This document shows, piece after piece, positions 8,754-17,538 of a DNA stretch of 64,000 nt (the first letter of the stretch is position 1; every line of letters begins with the position of its first letter). The stretch spans positions 62,001 through 126,000 of the forward strand of contig NZ_JYJK01000007.1 of NCBI RefSeq assembly GCF_003263785.1, written 5' to 3'. The stretch is from Vibrio variabilis. GTDB taxonomy: Bacteria > Pseudomonadota > Gammaproteobacteria > Enterobacterales > Vibrionaceae. Made by a program: the position numbers and the translations under genes. The notes under the pieces are model-generated. The model did no database searches. It was not told where the DNA came from and saw nothing but the letters and a program-made list of their open reading frames with translations.

Positions 8754-9503
8754 ATGAATAAAAAGTTAGCTGTGGTAGCTGGTCTACTGGGTGTCTTCGC
8801 TCTGTTCTATTTGGGTAAACGAAGTGGAGAGGAGCTTGCCTTGCCAAGCTGTGAGGTGATGGAAAAGGTGGAAACGCCGATCCACTTTTTTACTGGCGAC
8901 TTTGTCAGTGATGAAAGACTTCAAGAATATGTCGATTATTCAAACTTGGTGCTCGACAATTCTTGTATACCCATGAGGAGAGTTATTGCAGGCGTGACTC
9001 GCATTGACCTCAAGGAGTTTGAAAGTCATGATACTGGCCGTTTACATAAGCAATTAATCGACACCGTTGGAGAAGCGACCTTGCAACCGATGCAGAAGAA
9101 AGGTCGATACTATGGACTCATTCTACCTGAAGGCCATGCTTTTGGGAGAGGCGGGTTCGTAGGCGAAGCACATTTGAATTTTAGTCGTAGTTTTTTTGTA
9201 ATGACCGCAGATGCCCGTGATGCCATTTTAGAGCATGAACTGGGTCATTTAGCCTGGGCATGGCACAACGATGAGCCCATTCATTGGATAAAAGGTATGC
9301 TGTTACCCGAATTCCATAGCTTCATAAAGCCTTACGCCTTTGGTGCTTTGTGTCGCGAGGCGGGCACTGTAATGACTTATGCGGATAAATCACTACCCAT
9401 ATATTCATCCCCAGGTATTAAGTACTACGGCACGGCTTGTGGTGATGCAGACAGCGCCGACAATGCTCGTCATATGAGAGAGTTTGCGATGTCACTGATG
9501 TAA
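8754..9503 (+). CDS. Membrane-anchored metzincin-like zinc metallopeptidase
   Basis: I take the ATG at 8754, which gives 249 residues beginning with a basic N-terminus and a hydrophobic anchor (about 4-22); a GTG at 8718 would add 12 residues. The protein contains HELGHLAWAWH at 161-171, which fits the metzincin spacing HExxHxxxxxH, with Trp in the place of the usual Gly. About 40 residues later GTVMTYAD looks like a Met-turn, and the tail SADNARHMREFA resembles the end of reprolysin-type domains. I infer an exported, membrane-tethered zinc protease. The gene is isolated and I recognise no named family. Confidence 0.6.
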   Translation: MNKKLAVVAGLLGVFALFYLGKRSGEELALPSCEVMEKVETPIHFFTGDFVSDERLQEYVDYSNLVLDNSCIPMRRVIAGVTRIDLKEFESHDTGRLHKQLIDTVGEATLQPMQKKGRYYGLILPEGHAFGRGGFVGEAHLNFSRSFFVMTADARDAILEHELGHLAWAWHNDEPIHWIKGMLLPEFHSFIKPYAFGALCREAGTVMTYADKSLPIYSSPGIKYYGTACGDADSADNARHMREFAMSLM

Positions 9504-9552
9504 GTATCAATGACATCTGCAGATTAAAGAGCACGGTGAGCAAAGAGGGGTA

Positions 9553-10697
9553 TTATTTTGATGCTAAATGATCAACTGCGTGCTGAACGATCGTGTGCGA
9601 ATCTAACATGGATTTTTTCACTTGTATGATTTTGTCTTCATTACCAAATCTGCAGTTGTTGAATAGCACATAGGCGAGACCAATATCTTTTAGTATTCCC
9701 CGCAGTTTAGGTTCTCCTTGCAAAAGCAGCTTTCGCTCAATCTGGTCTACTTTATCGACTTCGACAGCGGCTTTGGTCGCTGCCATCAAACCAGAAATGG
9801 CCAGTCCTGGTATTAAAGCTAGGCCACCGGTTAGTACCGATGTCGCGGTAAGTAGCGTTGTTAGTAAGACGGGTGCAAAGCTGCCGGCTACCCAATACTT
9901 ATCATCCCAGGCATCCTGGGCTTTTTCTGCTATCCACTCTTTAGCACTGCCTCTGTTATGAACCGCTTTGCCGGTGTTTTTTCTCAGTGTTTCAGCAATG
10001 TCCATATCTTCTGAGCCAACCTTTTTGCCGGTGAGTTTACCTGCACCCCATTGGCTTACCTTCTTAACTCCTGTTCCGGTCACACTGATGCCCGCGTTGA
10101 CCGCTCGTCCAGCTAAATGGTTCCCCACACCGTTAGCAACAGGTTTGAGAGCCATCCCACCAACCGATGTACCAACACCAAGACCGAAACCAACGACTTG
10201 TTTGGCCACTGCTTTTGCTTTGGCGGCATTTTGGTTAACCATGGTCGCGTAATCGGTTAGTGATTTAACAGACTTCTCGCTAGCTCTAGAGCCATGCCAA
10301 GGTTGGCGCATTCGGCAATGAGCTTGTTCTCACCCATGTCATAACGGAGGATATCGAAATTAGGGGATTGGGCGATCAGCTTATAGACTGCTCGAGCGTG
10401 AGGGGTGAGACTTTCCCATGCGTCAGGATCGAAACCATTCGGTACTTTAGCTCTTTGTACGACACTGTTTGTCGATAGCTTTGGCTGAGAAGCTTGGTTT
10501 GACGGGCGCTGAAGGGGCGCACTCACCACATTCATGAGACGATTGTCTATGAGGTGAGGTTGGCGTTGAGCTGTGGTGATGTTGTCGGTGTCTGCTCGTT
10601 TGTCTGATAAAGGTTTAGAAGAGGTATCGCGACGCTGTGTTGTAGGTGGTTGCTGCGATTTATTTTTGGGCTGTGATTCAAGCAAATCTGAATACAT
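9553..10697 (-). pseudogene. Unknown two-part protein, probably one gene broken near 10280
   Basis: Two overlapping minus-strand frames meet here. The first starts at ATG 10697 behind AGGAAGG and has a Gln/Pro/Ser-rich N-terminus followed by a folded part (FDPDAWESLTPHARAVYKLI), ending at 10257. The second, in another frame to 9553, has Gly-rich helices and hydrophobic stretches (PVLLTTLLTATSVLTGG) and no ribosome-binding site. Adding one G in GCGAG near 10280 joins them as LELAEKSVKSLTDY, giving 381 residues. The joint is smooth, but this could also be two overlapping genes. No function is recognised; the Gly-rich hydrophobic part could associate with membranes. Confidence 0.5.
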
Positions 10698-10819
10698 GTT
10701 GCGGCCTTCCTGTTTCCTAATTGGCGTAGAGTTGTTGCCACCAGCAAAGGCAACAACAGTATTCACATTAGGTTAGGAAGGATCGATTCAGTTTCTACTA
10801 TTTACAGTACAGTTGGTGT

Positions 10820-11266
10820 TTATTTTTTTGCATTGAGCTCTGCGTAAGAGTGCAATAAATCATTGAGCGTCTTCACCCAACCTAGAACATCCTTCGGCCT
10901 ATTGTTCAATAGGACTTCAACGTGGTTGCAATGCGTTTGCAATGGGATGGCGCTTTCCAAGTTGAAGGAAACCGCATAAAAGTGCCATAGAACAAGGCGC
11001 GTCATACGTTCACTGTTCTGATTTGCATTGTCCGAATCGTCAAATGCTTGCTGGATTTCGCAAAGCGCAATCGCCGTCATTCTTAAGATGGCATCGAGTT
11101 GTGTCGCTAGCATGCGATCTTCGTTGTCCACTTCTTCCTGATCGAAGGTAAAAAGCTCGGTCATCACATCTTCAGGTACCATGCGGCTGATCATACGCGC
11201 AGCGAACTCTTCTAGCTCTTGGCGTGGCATAGTGTTGAGGGTATCGAAGGTGTAATCTGGGATCAT
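10820..11266 (-). CDS. Hypothetical helical protein
   Basis: A 148-residue, largely acidic and alpha-helical protein with no signal peptide or membrane segment. It opens with MIPDYTFDTLN and ends in Lys-Lys. No family motif is recognised. It lies 120 bases upstream of the two-part unknown gene on the same strand and may share a transcript with it. The upstream ribosome-binding site is weak. Confidence 0.65.
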   Translation of the reverse strand: MIPDYTFDTLNTMPRQELEEFAARMISRMVPEDVMTELFTFDQEEVDNEDRMLATQLDAILRMTAIALCEIQQAFDDSDNANQNSERMTRLVLWHFYAVSFNLESAIPLQTHCNHVEVLLNNRPKDVLGWVKTLNDLLHSYAELNAKK

Positions 11267-11351
11267 AAATGCATACTCTTACTATCGGTTAAGGCGAGCA
11301 TTGTAAGGAGTTAGCAGTGATTTTCCAGCTTTTAGCATTCTATATTGAAAA

Positions 11352-11375
11352 AAGAGCCACAACGATGTGGCTCTT
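11352..11375 (-). terminator. Terminator of the cyanophycinase gene
   Basis: A 9-base-pair stem (AAGAGCCAC/GTGGCTCTT) with a 6-base loop, followed on the minus strand by a run of six T. It lies just past the cyanophycinase stop codon at 11398. Confidence 0.85.
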
Positions 11376-11397
11376 AAGGTGCTATTAGGGCTTGAAA

Positions 11398-13410
11398 TTA
11401 GTTTTGATAGGTTATATCGACTAAGATCGATTGGTAAGAGCTATTGCCTTCTTTATTAGTGACGGCTTTTGATTGGCTGTCACGTTTGAGCGTGACAGTG
11501 TAGGTTGGGTCACTCTCGTAACTAGTACCTTTTGCCATGTTTGCTTTCGCATCGATCATTTGCTGAGCAAGGTAACGGTAATTATCTTGTTTAGTGTACA
11601 AAATATCATCGTTGGTTAGCGGTGCGATTGTTTCATCAATCTCGTTGTTGGAAGACTCTTCGCTAAATTGAATGTCGTAGCTTAACTGAGACATATCAAC
11701 ATCAAGCCTATCGCCTTCGCGCAAAAAGTGGGTTTTCACATCCGTAATCCAAAGTGGTTGCTCTTCTGCGAGGGAACTGCCCGCCATATCAATGATATAA
11801 ACACCGTTGGCGCCGACAACGGACATAGAAATTGGGGACTCATCTTGCGCTCCGACAACCTGTTTCACAATCAAGGCGGTTGTCTCGTCAATACCGAAAC
11901 CAAAACGCGTCTGTTGCTGTTGCAGCAGTTTAATCAAACGAGTTTCTCGAGCACGCTCAGAGAAATGGGTATCAGTGACCCCCAAGGTAAATAAACCAAG
12001 ACCACCGGTTGCCACAAAAGCACTGGATGGATAGCCGCCAACGAGAACATCGTAGTTGGTGCCACCATCAATCATAGGGTTAGTGTTTGCATTGGCGTCT
12101 AATTGACCGCCGGTCATGACTGCGGTACCCGCGCTGCTGCCACCCACTAATAGTTTGCCCTCTTCGTATCGTTGACGGATCAGCGCCATTTCTTCACTGT
12201 CTCCAAGTGTGGTAATGAGGCTATCTAAGCTTCGGCTTTGACTTCCGCCGTTTATGAAAAGACCGTCGGCGGACGCAATCAGCTCTAGCAGGCTTGACGG
12301 CGTTTCACATGCTTGCTGTTTAATCGCGGCGTAATCGGGGAAATAGATATCTTGATGAGGCTTACCGGCATAGATGTCGTGAAATAGCTGCAAGTCTTCA
12401 CAGCGTCCAGTGTCTACCGCTTGTCGATAGGCTCGATCGATAGGAAGCCACGAGCTGTTTGCACCTGCTTGCTCAAAAATATCTACATAGAAATCGGCAA
12501 CGTCGTAATTGTTGTTCGATGATGAAGTCATGACAAGGACAGTGGGTTTTTCACCGTCAGGTTTGTTTTCTGAAGCGAGAGAAACAAAAGCCTGATAAGC
12601 ACTGATAGAGTCCTCGCTGTAGGTATCAGAAAGTGCAACTCGCTCGTGAGGGCGTTGGTAAGCTACATCATTGCGCAGCGCTCTAAGTAGACGATATTGG
12701 TCTTCAATAGTGAGAGAGTTAAAGGCCGGTGATAGCGCGTTCACCAAGTCTATATAGGGATACTGCTTATTTTGTTCAAGCGTGCTGATTGCCGCTGAAA
12801 CGGCGCTGTTTTCTGCGAATACATCAAGCAGTAAAGCGAGGTTTGCAGAGTTTGGAGTGTATTGAATTAAGCCATCGTCCATCTTTAAATAGTGCAGCGC
12901 GTCCCATTGATCAGAGGATGAGCTGTACCACAAGTAATCGCCATCAGCGTCTACGCCGTCGATTTTGGTGTTAACGCTAGTGACAGAGACATTGATAAAC
13001 GCCGATTTAAAGGCATCCCAAGAGTCATATTTAAGAGAGGGGTTTTCGGCTTGTAAGGTTTGAAATGTGTTTTCAAGGGCGCTTTGCCACTCGGGTTCAT
13101 TTTGCCATGCACTTGTGCTGAGCACGCGCGTTACATATTGTTCTGAAATGGATACCGCTTCGGATTGTGGTGTGCGAATTGCTGCATCGTCGATGTCGGC
13201 AAACAGCGTAGAGCGAACTTTATCCCAATCATTGCAGTCTCCGGGTGTCATGGACGAACAGGCAGTCAAGTGACCCCCACCCAAAAATAGACGCTTAGTG
13301 TAGGTATCACTACTGCTTTGATTGTTTGCTTGTTGGTCGTTGTCGCTTTCACAAGCAGTTAATAGAACTAGGCTAGCCACGACGGTAGCAAGAGTGTGTT
13401 TTGTTTGCAT
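11398..13410 (-). CDS. Exported lipoprotein cyanophycinase-like peptidase (S51)
   Basis: A 670-residue lipoprotein: the signal ends in the lipobox LLTAC (Cys20). The C-terminal half has the S51 cyanophycinase hallmarks: LFINGGSQSRSL, the nucleophile block VGGSSAGTA (Ser426), TDTHFSERARETRL and GFGIDETTAL. Cyanophycinases cut the Asp-Arg polymer cyanophycin to beta-Asp-Arg dipeptides. The 280-residue N-terminal region is not part of the peptidase domain and is longer than usual for the family. I chose ATG 13410, with AAGGGA in front, over an ATG at 13425. The divergent genes encode an isoaspartyl dipeptidase and an amino-acid carrier, which fits this role well. Confidence 0.85.
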   Translation of the reverse strand: MQTKHTLATVVASLVLLTACESDNDQQANNQSSSDTYTKRLFLGGGHLTACSSMTPGDCNDWDKVRSTLFADIDDAAIRTPQSEAVSISEQYVTRVLSTSAWQNEPEWQSALENTFQTLQAENPSLKYDSWDAFKSAFINVSVTSVNTKIDGVDADGDYLWYSSSSDQWDALHYLKMDDGLIQYTPNSANLALLLDVFAENSAVSAAISTLEQNKQYPYIDLVNALSPAFNSLTIEDQYRLLRALRNDVAYQRPHERVALSDTYSEDSISAYQAFVSLASENKPDGEKPTVLVMTSSSNNNYDVADFYVDIFEQAGANSSWLPIDRAYRQAVDTGRCEDLQLFHDIYAGKPHQDIYFPDYAAIKQQACETPSSLLELIASADGLFINGGSQSRSLDSLITTLGDSEEMALIRQRYEEGKLLVGGSSAGTAVMTGGQLDANANTNPMIDGGTNYDVLVGGYPSSAFVATGGLGLFTLGVTDTHFSERARETRLIKLLQQQQTRFGFGIDETTALIVKQVVGAQDESPISMSVVGANGVYIIDMAGSSLAEEQPLWITDVKTHFLREGDRLDVDMSQLSYDIQFSEESSNNEIDETIAPLTNDDILYTKQDNYRYLAQQMIDAKANMAKGTSYESDPTYTVTLKRDSQSKAVTNKEGNSSYQSILVDITYQN

Positions 13411-13535
13411 AAAGATTCCCTTCATACTGACGAAATATCAGTACAGACAGTACAAAATAAGTCAGAGCCGAATACGCCATGACTCTGAATGTTGGTGAAC
13501 TTCTGTGGTTCAATATTTTGAAAGAGAAGGGAGGG

Positions 13536-13676
13536 CTATTCGTTATACCACTCGCTCAATGCATGTCGACTGAGCTTATAGAAACCGAGAAAGGTGGAGT
13601 GCGTCATGACGGAAACCGCGCTTCGCTGTGCGAACACGTAATCAAATAATCGATTTTGTCGGATGACATGAAACAC
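13536..13676 (-). CDS. Small protein A (46 residues), paralogue of the one at 14057
   Basis: The minus strand opens with GTG at 13676 behind AAAGGT and ends at 13536. Its last 16 residues (GFYKLSRHALSEWYNE) are nearly those of the plus-strand small ORF at 14057-14200 (GFYRLSRHALSEWCNE). Over these codons most base differences are silent (GGT/GGC, CGA/CGC, CAT/CAC, GCA/GCT, TTG/CTC, GAG/GAA), the pattern expected of two real coding genes. It lies 125 bases upstream of the cyanophycinase gene on the same strand. The N-terminal parts align only loosely (VF...RL). Function unknown. Confidence 0.55.
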   Translation of the reverse strand: MFHVIRQNRLFDYVFAQRSAVSVMTHSTFLGFYKLSRHALSEWYNE

Positions 13677-13811
13677 TGCGTTACCTTTGTGAGAAGTTGC
13701 TTTTCCGCTTTGCTCATTAACGTTGGATCTAAGGCTAACGATTTAATGCGTTGAATAAAGCAAAATGGTAGAAGGCATTCTTTATTTCGACAATATTAAA
13801 TTTCTCGATAT

Positions 13812-13829
13812 TCTGAATGCTTATTCATT
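13812..13829. promoter_or_regulatory. ArgR-box-like palindrome
   Basis: TGAATgcttATTCA at 13814-13827 is a perfect inverted repeat with the spacing of an arginine-repressor (ArgR) half-operator. It sits in the AT-rich space between the two diverging small ORFs, where both arms of the putative cyanophycin locus should have promoters. A clear second box 3 bases away, as in classical ArgR operators, is not seen. Regulation by arginine would make sense for a pathway that yields arginine; this is inference. Confidence 0.45.
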
Positions 13830-14056
13830 AATGGTGATAGTATAGTTATATGGATAGCTAAATTAGTTTTGATACTGGAAGATTATTCAAAAAATACATT
13901 TATTGAATGAGTGATTAGCTTTGATAGAAAGATCACAAATTACGTGTCGCTGCTTTGTAGAAGTGAAGTAATATGGATAATTACGATGATTGTCACATTT
14001 ATTAAATGTTTTACCCACTAGACTGACACGGTCTTTCTTTTCAATTGGGTACAGCT

Positions 14057-14200
14057 ATGTCTCAAGTTTTCACACATGAACAAGTTAAACGGTTAATATA
14101 CCGTGCATGCTTGTGTGCTGAATCTTGCATCACCGCTGTTACTTTTATTGGCTTCTATCGCCTCAGTCGCCACGCTCTCAGCGAATGGTGCAACGAATAA
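14057..14200 (+). CDS. Small protein B (47 residues), paralogue of the one at 13536
   Basis: ATG at 14057 opens a 47-codon frame (MSQVFTHEQVKRLIY at the start), ending GFYRLSRHALSEWCNE. It shares this C-terminal motif with the divergent small ORF at 13536-13676, with mostly silent codon differences between them. Four cysteines occur in its middle part. The ribosome-binding site is weak. It lies about 200 bases upstream of iadA on the same strand, mirroring the other copy's position ahead of the cyanophycinase gene. I do not recognise the family. The remaining sequence between 13677 and 14056 and between 14201 and 14398 shows no further gene. Confidence 0.5.
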   Translation: MSQVFTHEQVKRLIYRACLCAESCITAVTFIGFYRLSRHALSEWCNE

Positions 14201-14398
14201 CTTTCCGTTTTTCTGAGAATTAATGCTTTTTCCGTGCCTGTATACGGATGACGGCTATTGATTCGAATTAATAACAACTTTTTGAATTTTTTACTGTGCT
14301 ATACGTGTTGAGGTATATAGCGTTGCACGTGTTTAGTTCAATTGTTGGTTGTTTCTATTTTCTCTTCAATATAAATGCTCACTTATTAGGAGTAGAGT

Positions 14399-15531
14399 AT
14401 GTTGCACGTTATTAAAAATATTATTCTCTATGCGCCAGAGTATGTTGGCCTTCGAGATATTATAATTGGTGGTGGCAAGATTCTTAAAGTATCTACGCCA
14501 AATAACACCTACAGTGATGTGTTTACTGTTACTGATGGCGAACAAAATATACTTGTGCTGGATTTGTTGACGGACTTGTACATATTGTAGGTGGTGGTGG
14601 AGAAGGAGGCTTTGGTAATCGTACGATAGAAGTCACTGCACAAGAGATGTTAAATGCGGGTGTCACTTGCGCCGCGGGTGCACTAGGCACCGATTCCATC
14701 ACGCGCTCGGTAGAAAACTTGCTGGGTAAGAGCCGTGAGTTGACAAAACAAGGCGTATCCACTTATTTCTACACAGGTTCGTATCATCTGCCACCCTGCA
14801 CGATAACCGATAGCATAGAGCAGGACATTTTGTACCTGCCTGATGCGATTGGACTTGGGGAGCTCGCGCTGTCCGATCATCGAGGCTCAGTCGTTCGCTT
14901 TGAAGACTTATACTCAATTGGTAGAAGTGTACGAACCAGCGCAAGCCTAGCGGGTAAGACAGGTGTCGTGCTGTGTCACCTTGGTGATGAACAAGAGCAG
15001 TTAAGTTTGCTTAGCGAGGTTATTAAAAACAGCGACTTACCTCAGACACTGTTTTGGCCTACCCATATTAACCGGAATCCGAGGTTGTTTGAGGCGGGTA
15101 TCCAATTTGCACTAGACGGTGGTTTTGTCGATTTTACCACCAGTACAAACGCTGGGTTGTTGGCCGATGGCGAAGTGGCATGTGCCAAAGCGCTCAGCTC
15201 GATGTTAGAGGCCAGCGTACCAATCGAACAAATCAGTTTTACCTCTGACGCCAATGCAAGCCTGCCGAGATTTGACCCACATGGCAATGTAATAGGGACT
15301 GACAGCGGCAAAATCGACAGCCTATTTCAAGCCGTGGTCGACGCTGTAATGCTATATGACATTCCGCTCGAACTCGCACTGCGTTGTATTACTTGTAACC
15401 CTGCAGCTCGTTTAGGTCTTTCCAATAAAGGCCGAATAGAACAGGCACGAGATGCTGATTTTGTGATGCTAAATCCCACCGATTTTTCAATTCAACAAGT
15501 TTGGACGAATGGTATCGCGCGGCTTTCCTAA
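14399..15531 (+). pseudogene. iadA: Isoaspartyl dipeptidase, frame broken near 14561 and one metal ligand altered
   Basis: An amidohydrolase (M38) that splits beta-aspartyl dipeptides. The frame stops at 14590, but adding one C near 14561 (CTTGTGCTGG to CTTGTGCCTGG) restores PGFVDGLVHIVGGGGEGGF and joins the rest, for 377 residues; E. coli IadA has 390. Visible active-site parts include TGSYHLP, GELALSDHR, CHLGDE, PTHINRN and FTSDANAS. The first His of the metal-binding HxH pair is Leu (LVH, codon CTT; CAT would be His), one base away from the expected residue. Together with cyanophycinase it would complete breakdown of beta-Asp-Arg to Asp and Arg. The carrier gene follows after 37 bases. Confidence 0.85.
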
Positions 15532-15568
15532 TTAAGACGCGCATTAGAATATTATCAAGGAGGTTATT

Positions 15569-17037
15569 ATGACCACAGAAGTGACAACGCAATCAAAAGG
15601 GTGGACATTTAAAATGCCCACGGTTTATACGTTGCTGTTTATTATCACCGCATTAGTCGCGTTGATGACTTGGTTTGTACCTAGTGGAAAATACGACTAT
15701 CGAACGGCAAACAGTGGCGAGGTGATCAGCGCTGAAAATGTCAGCAGTTATTCCGGTGGCGAGCGACTTCTGCCGATTCCGGGTACTTACCAAGAGCTAG
15801 AGAGCAATCCGCAAGGCGTGTTCGATGTATTTGCAGCTCCACTCTCGGGCTTTGGTGATGCTAGCTCTATCATCTTGTTTGTACTAATGATTGGTGGTTT
15901 TTTGAATGTGACAATTCAAACAGGCGCCATGGATGCAAGTGTCAGCGCGCTGTCTAAGCGTTTTACGGGCAAAGAGCAGTGGCTGATCCCGATTTTGATT
16001 TTCATTTTAGCGGTGGGCGGCAGCACCTACGGTATGAGTGAAGAAACGGTGAGCCTTTGGGTTATTTTACTGCCGCTGTTTATCGCTGCGGGTTACGATC
16101 GCTTAGTCGTCGCGGGTATTATTCTACTTGGTAGTGGCATTGGTGTCGCAACCAGTACCGTCAACCCATTCGCCACCGGTGTGGCCTCACGCTTTGCTGA
16201 AATTCAGCTTGGTGATGGGATTGTGGTTAGGTTGTTCGCGTTTGCGGTGCTTTATTTGGTGACTTGCGTGTTTATTATGCGCTATGCCGCTAAGGTAAAA
16301 GCCGACCCGAGCCAATCATTACTCAGTGATATTACGTTCTCTGATCAGTTCTCTGCTCAGCCGACGGCCTTGCCATATACGAAGCAACACAAAATCACAA
16401 TGACCGTGTTCTTTGGTGCCTTTGCACTCATGATTTATGGTGTGATCCCTTGGGAGGACATCGGTGTCACGTTTGTACCGGCGCTCAACTGGTGGTTAAA
16501 GGAAATCTCGATAGTCTATTTAGTTGCAGCTATTTTGATTGGTTTGATCAATCGTATGCCTGAAGAGCAGTTTGTTCGTTCCTTTATTGCAGGCTGTAAG
16601 GACATGATTGGTGTCGCCTTGGTTATCGCTGTTGCCAAAGGCATCAATGTCATCATGAACGACGCCAATATTACCGATACTATCCTGAGCTGGGCAGAAG
16701 GCATGGTTGTGGGCCTCGACAGCGGCGTGTTTGCTGTCGTAAGTTACATCGCGCATATAGTGTTGGCATTCTTTATTCCTTCGAGCTCAGGTCTAGCGAC
16801 GGTCTCGATGCCTTTGATGGGGCCGATGAGCGATTTTGCAGGCGTCAACCGAGATATCGTTGTAACTGCCTATCAGTTGGGTTCGGGTTGGATTAACTTG
16901 TTTGCGCCGACTGCTGCTACAGTTGTTGCTGGGTTGGCGATTGCCAATGTGCATATGGACGCTTCTTCAAGTGGGTCATGCCTTACATTGTGGTCGTGTT
17001 TGTAAGCTCCTGCGCTATTTTGTATATCGCTGCCTAG
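15569..17037 (+). pseudogene. YfcC-family amino-acid carrier, frame broken near 16958
   Basis: A polytopic membrane protein of the YfcC/C4-dicarboxylate-arginine-ornithine antiporter group (PF03606 type), with a cytoplasmic start, MPTVYTLLFIITAL, a periplasmic loop and about 12 helices; PFATGVASRF and FIPSSSGLATVSMP are typical. Near the end one lost G (ATGGACGC to ATGGGACGC, about 16958) diverts the frame; restored, it ends FFKWVMPYIVVVF...LYIAA at 17037, for 489 residues. A very strong AAGGAGG lies before ATG 15569. Placed directly after iadA, it probably imports cyanophycin-derived dipeptides or amino acids, or exchanges them; the substrate is inferred from context. Confidence 0.8.
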
Positions 17038-17116
17038 GTGTTTTCACTTATGATCTCAACAAGCGCTGTTGCCGATTGGTGATGGCGTTTTTTGTGTTTG
17101 AACCATTGTCATTTTT

Positions 17117-17302
17117 CTTGAACCGCAAGGTGGAAAAACGTTAGCGATTCATCCGGGTTGGATCCAAACCGATATTGGTGGTGAAAATGCCACCTTTACT
17201 GCAGAGGAAGGTGCGTTAGGTATTATCAGAGTGGCAGAGAGTCTCACTTTAGAACAGACAGTTACGTTTCGAGTACTTGATGGTGCTTCTATCGAATGGT
17301 AG
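17117..17302 (+). pseudogene. Orphan 3' end of a short-chain dehydrogenase gene
   Basis: An open plus-strand segment ending with TAG at 17302 encodes KTLAIHPGWIQTDIGG, then EEGALGIIRVAE and a final LDGASIEW. This is the standard end of short-chain dehydrogenases (HPGWVxTDMGG onward). The cofactor-binding and catalytic parts are absent, so only about the last 55-60 residues of the gene remain. It lies just past the YfcC-type gene, suggesting a deletion junction between 17037 and 17117. Confidence 0.65.
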
Positions 17303-17471
17303 TTACTGCTTTTTCAACCAACTAAAGATATCTCTTAACCTATGCGGTGGGGTCGAACTATCAATATTATAGATAGTACTGTTGTGTCACGGTCAAAATA
17401 CTTAATAATTAAGTCTAGGTATACTATAGTTTGATTTTTATTCGATATGCGTCTGTGTATATAAACGAAGT

Positions 17472-17501
17472 AAGGTCTTTTATGGAGTCATAAAAGACCT
17501 T
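17472..17501. terminator. Shared terminator between carrier arm and porin
   Basis: A perfect 13-base-pair stem (AAGGTCTTTTATG with CATAAAAGACCTT) with a 4-base loop, followed by TTTTAATTTT on the plus strand. It lies between convergent units and could serve both; the T-run favours the plus strand. Confidence 0.85.
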
Positions 17502-17538
17502 TTAATTTTAAATTAGGAACGAGTAATTTAATTACTCT

